NCBI GenBank assembly: GCA_026770585.1
Contig: MU646839.1
Span: 81,319-92,536, forward strand
Direction of reading: 5' to 3'
Length of the DNA stretch: 11,218 nt
From: Baffinella frigidus
Taxonomy: Eukaryota; Cryptophyceae; Cryptomonadales; Baffinellaceae
Shown one piece after another: positions 1 through 10,882 of the stretch. A program made the position numbers and the translations under genes. Positions within the stretch are counted from its first letter, which is position 1; each line of letters starts with the position of its first letter. A model generated the notes under the pieces. It had not been told where the DNA came from, did no database searches, and was given only the letters and a program-made list of their open reading frames with translations.

Positions 1-98
1 ACCCCAAACCCTAAACCCTAAACCCTAAACCCTAAACCCCAAACCCTAAACCCTAAACCCTAAACCCTAAACCCTAAACCTCAAACCCTAAACCCCAG
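1..98 (+). repeat. CCCTAAA array, intron 3' end or telomere-proximal array
   Basis: The repeat is a near-perfect CCCTAAA array with a few CCCCAAA and CCTCAAA variants, ending in the CCCCAG acceptor of exon 1. It could be the 3' part of an intron, since all later introns look alike, or the inner edge of a true left telomere. Both would show the C-strand here, so sequence alone does not decide. Confidence 0.8.
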
Positions 99-157
99 GG
101 CGGACGTGTCCGCGACGGCAAGAGAGTCGGAGAATCCTCTGCATTTGGCCGCGGAGG
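99..157 (+). CDS. Exon 1: first part of ankyrin repeat 1
   Basis: This exon follows CCCCAG and ends at donor GTACAG. One base (G) completes a codon begun in an unseen upstream exon. It then reads [19 protein letters not shown] and ends with one base of a split glycine codon. The NPLHLAAE core is the first helix of an ankyrin repeat. Joining to exon 2 gives the expected [13 protein letters not shown]. Confidence 0.82.
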
Positions 158-3100
158 GTACAGCCTAACCCCTAAACCCCGAACCCTAAACCCTGAATCC
201 TGAACCCTGGACCCTGAACCCTGAACCCTGAACCCTGAACCCTGAACCCCAAACCCCAAACCCTCAACTCTACACCCTGCACCCTGACCCCTGCACCCTG
301 AACCCTGAACCCTGAACCCTGAACCCTGAACCCTGAATCCTGAATCCTGAACCCTGAACTATAAACTATAAACCCTAACCCATAAACCCTAAACAAATCA
401 ACCTTAAACCCTAAACCCTAAACCCTAAACCCTAAACCCTAAACCCTAAAACCTAAACCCTAAACCCTGAACCCTAAACCCCAAGCACTGAACCCTAAAT
501 CCTAAACCTCAAAGCCAAACCCCTGAACCAGGTGGTCACACGGACGTGGCGCGGATGCTGGTGGTAAACCCCCAAACCCCAAACCCTAAACCCTAAACCC
601 TAAACCCCAAACCCTAATCCCTAAACCCCCTGCGAGACGACCTATCCACACGGGGGGCAGCGAAGGTTTCGTTGACCCTGGATCCCAGGGGGCAACGTGC
701 CCAACGTTACACCAGAAAAACCTTCAAGTCAATTGCCTCGGCAGGCAAATTGACTTTCGATGAAAGGTCCGTAGTCCAACGTGTGGCTGGGCTTCTCATA
801 TTGTAGAATTCGGCTTGGCTTGGATTCAGGGTCGGCAAATTTGAGAAAACGAAGTTTTATGCTATCTTATGCATGAGATTGATGGCACGATAGCATCACC
901 CACCCATAAGATGACACAAAACGGCGCATTTTCGTCAGATTTCCGCCTGAACTGACCCTGAAAGAATCCAAGCCAACCCGAATTCTACAGTGCAATGCAT
1001 TTCGACGAGGTACTCCTGTACGAAAATCGTGGAAAAGGGCAAACCCTGACCCAGGACGCTCCACTCGAGAATGTCAGAGGGGCCTATTTAAAACCAAAAC
1101 AATTTTGTGTGCGGTATTTGTGTAGTAACTTTCGTTGATTGGTCGCGTAGCTAGCCATATATTGGCCAGTCACGAGGTTGGAACACCGTATCCTGGTACA
1201 AATATTTACAACCCCGCATGTAAATAGGCCCCTCTAGCATTCGGACGCTGGGGGGGGACGTGGACGCGAAGAATGATAAAAGGAGTGGACGGTGCATCAC
1301 CACCACCATCATAGTGAGACCACAACCATTGGTGGCTATCCAAACGAATAAATGGTGACAAAATGACGGGTCCACAGCCGTCCTCGCCGGCTATGCAATG
1401 ATCGGGATTGAGCTGCGTGGCTGACTATTCTTAAGTTGACATGCTGAGTGTACGGTACAAATCCTGGCTGACTATTCTTAAGTTGACATGCTGAGTGTAC
1501 GGTACAAATCCGTCAACTTTGGAGCGGAAAACAGCCCGGGCTCACCATATTGGTACGACCGACCACTTAGCAGCCACCGGGGACTTCACGGATACAGTCC
1601 ATCTAAACTGTTTGTACTAGAATCTTATCCATTGCCCTGGAACCTAACCGGATTTTCACCTGGAATTCAAGGTGAAAAGGACCTCGGCCGCTGCTAAGTG
1701 GTAGACTGACCCAAAGCCCGAAACCAGGACGCCGGGGCAAACGTGGACGCGAAGGATGATAAGGAATGGACGGCGCTGGCATGTGCTGCGAGGTCTAAAC
1801 CCTGAACCCGAAACCCGAACCCTGGACCCAAAACCCAAAACCTTGAAGCCCAAACCCGAACCCTTAAACCCTGAACTCACTCTAATCTCTGAACTCCCTC
1901 ACCCCTGAACCCTGAACCCTGAACCCTAAACCCAGACACTAAAACCCTAGACCCTCCATAACCCCTCAACCCTCAACCACAAACCCGAAGCCACAAAGCG
2001 CTGCGAGGTCTACACCCTAAAACCCTTCACCTACACCCTGCACCTTACACTCGCCCCAAACCCCAAACCCCAAACCTCAAACCCCAGACCCCACACCCCG
2101 AACACCAAACCCCAAACACCAAACGCAGGTCTGGGAGCGAGGAGTTGGCGAAGATGCTTCTGGGGGTGGGTAAATCATAAACCCTAAACCCTAAACTAAA
2201 TCCTTAACCCTAAACCCTAAAAAACCCTCAACCCCAACCTCCAAACCCTCAGCCCTGCCTGAATCGGGTTGACTGATAGTTTTCACTCCAAAAGTTGACG
2301 GATTCGCACCAAAACCCCGAGGAATTGACTTGCGGTCTCGTCAAATTGACAAGACCAAATCGTGTGGGACAGAGCTAGAAACCCCAAACCCCAAACCCCA
2401 ACCCCCAACCCCCAAACCCCAAACCCCAAACCCCAACCCAGGTGCGGACCCTGCCTCGAAGACAGATAGAGAGAAGACGCCGCTGCATTACGCGGCTCTC
2501 CAAGGGACAAGAGAGGTCGCGAGGTAACGTCATCGCGTCTCTCCATAGATTCTACCTCAGATTTCAGTAGGGCTTGGAGCCATTCTGCAAAGTTAGAGTT
2601 TTAAAACCCTTCGAGTTGTACCAGAGATCGTTTTAGATGGGCAGTTTATGAGATATAATCTATGAAGAGGCCCGAGGTAAGCCCTAACTAAAGAGTGGAC
2701 GACGGGGGGTTTATTTTCACAAGGAACATGGTTGAGTGTCACGTATGGTGGCCCTTTTTTGGAACAAACTCGATGACGGGACCCCCGGATTCCTGGGTTC
2801 TTGAAAGGTCCATAGTCCACCCAATGGAATCTAAACCCTAACACCTAAACTCAAAACCTTGAAAGGTCCACCGAGTGAAAATCCTGGGGTCCTGAAAGGC
2901 CGGCGAGTGGAATCTAAACCCCAAACCCTGAACCCCAAAGACTTGTCTGTATCAGTCTTTGGGGTTGTCTCTATCAGTCTTTGGGGTACGCCTCTGCGCT
3001 ATGCCGCTCTCCAAATTCCCGGGAATAGAGAGATTGCGAGGTAACCCCTAAACCGTAAACCACGCACCCAAACCCCCCAAAACACACAGTGAATAGACCA

Positions 3101-6100
3101 CATACCGTGCACCTGGATAAACCACACACTATGAACCTAGCTCCTTCTGAATAACTCTGGGTTGGCTATAAAAACAATCCATTTTGTACAGGAAGTTTTG
3201 CTATTTTTAGTATCATCGCGAGCCCAGTTTTACTCAGAGAGAGCTAGTAAACCCTAAACCTAAACCTAACCCTAACCCTAACCCCAACCCCAACCCTAAC
3301 CCTAACCCTGAACCCTGAACCCTAACCCAGGATGCTGCTGGCTGCGGGGGCGGACGTGGCGGTAAAATCTAAAACCCAAACCCTCAACCCTCAACCCTAA
3401 ACCCTAAACCCTAAACCCTAAACCCTGAACCCTACACCCTAAACCGCAACCCCCAAACCCTAAACCCTAAACCCTAAACTCTAGACCCTAAACCCCAAAC
3501 CCCAAACCCCAAACCCCGAACCCCAAACCCCAAACCCCAAACCCTAAACCCCAACCCCTAAACCCTGAACCCCAAACCCCAAACCCTAAACCCTACACCA
3601 TAAACCCTCAACCCTAAACCCTAAACGCAGGCAAAGACAGACAAAGAATGGACGCCGCTGCATTACGCGGCGTTCAATGGCCGAAAGGGGGTGTCGAGGA
3701 TGCTGCTGGTAAACCCAAAACCCTAAACCCTAAGCCCTAAACCCCACACCCTAAACACTAAACCCGTAAACCCGTAAACCCTGCTGGTAACCCTTGCAAA
3801 GTTGTCTCTAGGATTCTACTGGTAGACCCTCAACCCTCAACCATTCAACCCTGCCGGCAAAACTTCAACCCCAAACCCTTCATGCAAAGGTGGCTCGAGG
3901 ATTCTGCTGCTAGACCCAAAACCGTAAACATTTCAACCCTGCCGGCAAACCTTAAACCTTACACCCTTCATGCAAGGGCGTCGAGGATTCATCTGGTCAA
4001 CCATCAACCCTAAACCCTTAAACCCTGTTGGTCAACCCTGAACCCTAAACCCGTAAACCCTGCTGGTAGCCCCCAAACCCAAAACCTTGAAACCCCAAAC
4101 ACTTACCCCGACCCCTCAGAAGGCTACGGTGACCATTCAGCCCCGGATATCCGGGATAACGTGACCAATTTCCTCTACAAATTGGAGAAAATGAACCAAA
4201 TCCAGTTCGAACGCCTCGTCCATGTAGCCTACTGAGCGGACCCCTAAACCCTCAACCCCAAACCCTAAACCCTAAACCCTCACAAACAGCAAGCGGGGGC
4301 GGACGTTTGGGCGAGGGACGATGGTGGGAGGACGCCGCTGCATGCGGCCGCGCTGAATGGCCATGCTGGGGCGGCCAAGGTGCTTCGACCCCTACACCCT
4401 GCACCCTGAACCCTGAACCCTGAACCCTGCACTCTGAACCCTGAACCCTCAACCCTGAACCCTACACTCTGAACCCTGCACTCTGAACCCTGCACTCTGA
4501 ACCCTGCACTCTGAAACCGGCACTCTGAACCCTGAACCCTGAACCCTGAACCCTACACTCTGAACCCTACACTCTGAACCCTGAACCCTGAACCCTACAC
4601 TCTGCACCCTGCACTCTGAACTCTACATTCTGAACTCTGAACTCTACACTCTGAACCCTGAACCCTGAACCCTTCACTCTGCACTCTGAACCCTTCACCC
4701 TGCACCCTACATTGTGAACCCTGAACCCTGAACCCTGAACCCTGAACCCTGAACCCTGAACCCTACACCCTGAACCCTGCACTCTGAACCCTGCACTCTG
4801 CACCCTACACTCTGAACCCTGAACCCTGAACCCTGAACCACGAATCCTGAACCGCTTGCTGAATGGGCATGCCACGTAGCAGCGACCGAGTTCCGTTTCC
4901 CCCGGACATCCGGGGGAAACGCGGGTAGAATTCCAGGGCAATGGATAAGATTCTAGTACAAATGGTTGAGATGGACCGTATCCGTGAAGCCCCCGGTGGC
5001 TGCTAAGTGGCGGGGGTAGCGAAGATGCGTCGCTGAACCCTGCACTTCTATCAGGGAATTGATTGATGCCTTTTTTAACGAAAATTGCCGCGCAGCTGGA
5101 TCATCCACTCGAGGCCAGAAATGTGACTATTTTGAAACAGCGATTCTTTCACCAAGTAAAGGGGGGAAAAGAAATATGCAGTAATTTTCACACAAAAAGA
5201 GGCGTTCGGTCACGTACCTGCGGGATATCTCGCAGGTACGTGACCAAGCATGCCCGTGACTGGTACTAAATTTAACAACCCCACATTTAAAATACTCCCT
5301 CTTCCAGCCTCGAGTGGTACTAGTAATTGTAAGGCATTTTGAGCAGTAATTTTTGTTGGCAGCAACAAACATCCATTAATACATTCTGTGAGATAAGAAC
5401 TCGGAACCCTGAACCCTGAACCCTGAACCCCAAACCCCAAACCCTAAACACTAAACCCTAAACCCTAGTTGCTTCTGGATGCTGGGGCGGTGAAGATGCT
5501 TCGCTGAACCCTGAAACCCGAAAACCGAAACCTGAAACCCTACCCCCTAAAACCTAGGTGCTGCTGGATGCGGGGGCGTCCTTGAAAGTGATTGACGACC
5601 CTGAACCCTATGCTTCGCTGAACCCTGAACCCTGAACCCTAAACCTGAAACCCTAAACCCTAAAACCTAAGTGCTGCTGGATGCGGGGGCGGCCTTGGAG
5701 GTGATTCACGACGTGACGAACCTTGCACCCTGAACCCTGCACCCTGAACCCTATGCTTCGATGAACCCTGAACCCTGAACCCTGTGCTTCGATGAACCCT
5801 GAACCCTGGACCCGAAACTCTAAAACCTAGGTGCTGCTTGATGCGGGGGCGGCCTTGGAGGCGATCGACCACAGAAACGAAACACCCCAAGACCTAGCGC
5901 GCATATTTCACCACCTTGAGGTAAACCCCAACCCCTAAACCCTAAGCCCTAAGCCCTGAAATCTGAGCATGTCCATAGGGCAACGAGCTGAAATAAGGGT
6001 AGTTGCGCCTTCGGAAGTGGAACAAATTTGCCCCCCACGCAAACACCCGCGAACCTGGCCGTCCTTGAAATCAACCCTCATCCCTCAACCTTCAACTCCC

Positions 6101-8811
6101 TCAACGAATTTGGCCCCATGCTTCCTCTCGTCGTTTGGCTGTCCGTTGGGCTGGCCTTCGAAGACAACGTTTCAAGGCACGCCCGTCGAGTCTTGGAACG
6201 CAGGCGATTTTCATCCTGGTCTGCGCCGCCCTAAACCGTAAACCCTGAACTGTAAACCCCACACCTCAAACCCCAAACCCCAAACCCCAAACCCCAAACC
6301 CCAAACCCCAAACCCCGAACCCCAAACCCCAAACCCCAAACCCCAAACCCCAAACCCCAAACACAGGTTGTGAGGCTCCTACTAGCGGAGGCGAAGCAGC
6401 GCCTCCGCCGCCTCGCCGTCGCGATGGCACTCCAGGTCACTCCACCCGCGTTTACTGTTTCAAGTTTAAGGTTAAGGGGTTAGGGTTTAGAGTTTAGGAA
6501 TTAGTTGTTCGGGTTTTGGGTTTAGGGTTTTGGGTTCAGGGTTTTATTTTGTCCCGTTACCCTTCTCCCCCTCACACCCAGCCTCCAGGTTTGGTTTCGT
6601 TACCCCTCCCCACCAGCCCTTGGAGGTGGCTCAAATAGCGCTCTGGGGCATTTTCGATTTACCTTGGATCGGGGTCAAACGTGACCCCGATCCAAGGTAA
6701 AATCGAAGACCTTCCAGGGCACTATTTGAGCCACTTGGGAGGACTGGTGGCTAGTGACTCTCGCTCGATCGCGCTCGGCTGGATTCCGCTCTGTACCACC
6801 CAGGATTTCCGACGGTCGTTTTATAGGTACCCAATAACCTTCACCTGGACCTAGACCCAGCTCTGCCTCAGTCTATTTGGCCAACTTGTTCAGACCGGGC
6901 TCTTTGTCGCTCCAAAGTTGACGGATGTGTCCAAAGTTGACATCCGTCAACTTTGGTAACACACACCCAGCATGTCAACTTGGGAATAGTCAGTCAACAC
7001 GAGTGAGCAGAGATAGAGAACCTGATCCCTAAACGTGAGAGAACCTAACCCCTAAACCTAATTAGAGAACGTGATCCCTAAACTTGGGCAGGAGCGGCTG
7101 GGCGCGGGGTCGCGACTGAGAACGCTTGATCGGGAGTTGCTCCGGATCGTGCTCCATCAGGTGCGTCAGGGGGGTGGGGGTGCATGATTCACGCTCATTT
7201 GTAGGGTGGTCCTATGCTCCTAGGACGGTCCCTACCTTACGACCCTCTGGAGGCGCGTGTCCTGATTCGCGAGTAAGCCTTGCACTAGAGCTATTCCGGT
7301 AGGACTTGTCGCGTTTTCGATTTCGAGACTTCGAGACTTCGAGACTTCATTTGTACCATGAGATTTGAAACGGTGCGTTTTAAAACGTTTTACGCCCTTT
7401 AAAACCTTTTTGAAGTCTGAAATCTTGAAATCTCGAAGTCGAAAACGCGACAAGTCCTACCGGAATGGCTCTACCGACACGGCCGCCTTGCCTTGCTTGC
7501 ACCCCCACCGAGGAAAGCCTGACCTAAGAGGGGGACTACTGCAGGGTCACGCAGTCGGTCACTCTTGAGGGGTTAGGAGGCTTGGATCAGGTGTGAGGGG
7601 GCGGGCGTGAATGCGCTGCAGGGGTGCTGCGAGACACAAATGGGTCAATCGTGTGGAGCCCTTTGTCTTTGAATCCTAGCTCTGTATTAGTGGGTTACCT
7701 GACTATTCTTGAGTTGACATTCAGGGTGTTTGTCACAACCCCGTCAACTTTGGAGTGAAACTCACGGCCTCCACCATATTGGGGAGACCACGCCAGGTCA
7801 TGAACCATAATTTAAGGTTGAGGCTCCTCGTCTCAGTAGTGTTTCGTGGTACAAATGAAACATTATTGCTCCCAGCAATGGCTCCAATCGCTGACGTTTG
7901 GCGTATTTCCTGGTCAAGAATCTCCGAATCAAGTTGAGGCAAATTTCCAGCTGTGACCTGGCGCGGCCTAGCCCCCGAAAAGCCTGCGACGGTACCTGAC
8001 ATCAAGCTTGATGCTCCATCAGGTGCGTCAGGGGTGTGGGGGTGCATCCTTCACGGTCATTTGTAGGGTGGTCCTATGCTCCTGGGACGGGCCCTACCTT
8101 ACGACTGACATCAAGCTCACACCTGAAGTTTCACTTGAAAGCTTGCCTCCGACCGGGGGGGCGTGTTGATTACCAACAACGCTCTCTCCCATACCCACAC
8201 AGCGGACTTCGAAGGGATTTTGAATAACCCCTAAGCGATAAGACCTAGGACCTTACGGTAGGCAATCCGTAGGAACATAGGGGGGGTTCCTACTGATCAG
8301 GCAACGGAAAATCGGCCCAAAATGGGCCGAAAATCCCTTCGTAGCCCGCTGTGTGGGCAGGGGTGTTGGTACTCATAACGGTGTCTCACCTGATCAGGGT
8401 ACCGCGGCGAACCAGCCCGCGGCGGTACCTGACATCAAGGAGCAGCTGCGTGAGGCGATTGCGGACATCGTCAGAGGCTCCAGCCTCGAGACGCTCACTC
8501 GCCGCATCCTCAAGCACGCGGTGCGTGAGATTCACTCTTTGCGAGTTTTCTGGGACGTGTAGCATTGTAGGACTGCCGGTTCGGACGTGTATGATCGTGG
8601 GGTAGGGGTGTAGATTTCGACGTGTAGGATTGGGACGTGTAGGATTGTAGGAGTGTAGATTTTCTCGAGGACATCGTCAGAGGGTCCAGCCTCGAGACGC
8701 TCACTCGCGGCATCGTGAAACACGCGGTGCGATACACGCATGTACATATACATATACATATACATAAACATACACATATACATGTACATACACACACACA
8801 CATATATATAT

Positions 8812-8846
<35 letters not shown>

Positions 8847-10839
8847 TATATATATACATGTACATAATACATATACTCACGCGGCGCATCGGCAAGCACG
8901 CTCGGAGCGATCGACTGCCCCACGCCTATCAAATCGAATCTTGGAGATTTTTGAAAACTCTCTTGATATTTTGACACATCTCAAAGCTTTGTACGGTCCA
9001 CCCGGTGGGCCACGAGGGTTTCGTTGACCCCTGATTCCGGGGTGTTACGTGACCAATTTGCATTAGAAAAATCCTCAAAGTGAATTGTCTTGAGGTGAGT
9101 TGACTTTTGATGAAAGGTTCGTAGTCCACCGTGTGGGCAATGCTCGGAGTAGGTATCGCGCGTCGTCAAAGACGCTCGCCACTTGGCAGCGGCCGAGTTC
9201 CTTTTCACCTTGAATTCAAGGTGAAATTACGGTTATAATTCAGTGCAATGGATGAGATTCTAGTACAAATGGTTTAGATGGACTGTATCCGTGAAGCGCC
9301 CGGTGGCTGCCAAGTGCTCTGCTAACTGGAGTTTATCTCAGAAATCGAGTTCTAAATCTCGTTTTCTTAAGTCAATTCCTCTACAAATTTGTCAACTTAG
9401 GCGGAGAGTAAAGAATAAGTTGACGAATTTGTAGGGAAATTGACTTAAGAAAACGAGTTTTAGAACTCGTTTTCTGAGATAAGAGTAGTGATCGTCGGCG
9501 CGTCGTGAAGACGGCGGCGGCCGTGACATCGACACCCGAACCCAGAGAGAGGCCTTTACTTATCAGCGACGCACCCCTGCCTGTATCAAGACTCCTGCCT
9601 GCCTGCCTGCGTGCTTGCCACCTTTGCGTGCCGTCCGAGGGAAGGCAGAGAGATCTTTATCACTACCAACACGGCCGCTATGCATGCACCCCCACCGAGG
9701 CTGTGTCGGAAATAGGGGCGCCGAGAGAGGTCATGTGCACCCCTAAACCCGACTCTGTGAGATTTTTCTGGGAGAATTCCCGCTCGCCGCTAATCCCTGA
9801 ACCCTAATCCCTACCCCCCAGCCCCAGTTGTGCGAGGCGGACGGTTTCGAGGAGGAGACCGTCACAGCTCAACAATTCCACATGGAAACATATTCCATAC
9901 AAACCACCGTTTTGCTATTTTATTGTTTTTTATTTATTATACGGCAAAGCTATGTCGAGAACCCGTAACCCCCCCCGAAGCCAGTTGTGCGAGGAGCACG
10001 GGTTCGGGGAGGAGACGGTCACAGCATTCCAACGTGATCATGTAGGCACACACGTTTACAATCGACATTTATTCTGTTGGCACAGGTAGCCACAGGTAGT
10101 GCGGGGTCTTTGTGCGGAGAGTGTGTCCACGAAGGTCTTTGTGCGGAGAGTGTGTCCCCGAATGACCCGTACTCCTCGCATAACTGGGTTCGGAGGGGGT
10201 GAGAGGTAGCGCATAGGAGGGGGTGAGACGTAGCGAATAGGTAGCCTCGTGTGGAACGAGATAGCTGACACAACCCGCGCTACCCTCCGTGGCTCAACCG
10301 AAACCCCTCAACCCGAAATCCTGACCCCTGACTCCTATTTTCGTGCTGACCCCCTCCGTGTGCAGTTGTGCGAGGAGTTCGAGGAAGATACCTGGTTTGA
10401 GGAGGACATATACACATATACATATACATGGACCTGAACGAATCCGCCGCCCCCTCCGTGTGCAGAATCCCTAATCCCTAATCTCGAATCCCCAACCCAG
10501 TTGTGCGAGGAGTACCGGTTCGAGGAGGACACCGTCAGAGCATACCACGAATCGCTTATGAGAAACGGCCTCCCCCCTAGGACCACCACAGGGCCCTAGG
10601 CATAGGCCTATTGTAGGGTCCTAGGGGGGGGCGTTTTCTTATGAGCGAGGTACCCCTGTACAGGTGAAACATCATTGACTTTGTTAAGACTGAAGAGTTT
10701 GTGATGATTAAAACTCAAGAGTGTGTGACGTCATGGGCATCCAATAACCTTCTCTCCGTGTGCAGTTGTGCGAGGAGTACTGCTTCGAGGAGGACATATA
10801 CATATACATATACAGATACATATACAGATACAGATACAG

Positions 10840-10882
<43 letters not shown>

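Noticed and set aside
74-4941. Minus-strand proteins rich in [11 protein letters not shown] or GFGVWGLGF
   Set aside because: They are translations of the reverse complement of CCCTGAA and CCCCAAA arrays; the 7-bp unit gives a seven-residue periodic peptide in any open frame. No domain is present.
5063-5372. ORFs of 68 and 81 residues on both strands
   Set aside because: They lie in the inverted-repeat element at 5105-5317, so similar peptides arise on both strands.
4380-5800. Non-canonical GA donors (as in dinoflagellates) at CTTCGCT|GAACCC
   Set aside because: The exon 8 GT donor at 4380 gives exact phase and repeat length with exon 9. The GA-like sites belong to decayed copies.
7733-8047. 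104-residue minus-strand ORF
   Set aside because: It crosses an inverted-repeat element and an exon 11 echo. A mirror ORF exists on the other strand and no domain is visible.
8353-8397. Start of a separate gene at ATG 8353 upstream of exon 11
   Set aside because: The frame is open, but the DEK_C exon has a good acceptor at 8397 in the phase left by exon 10. An independent start would also leave the ankyrin part without an end.
8510-9027. Proteins with YIYIYI, MYMYMY or CICICI runs
   Set aside because: They are low-complexity frames through the CATATA microsatellite on both strands.
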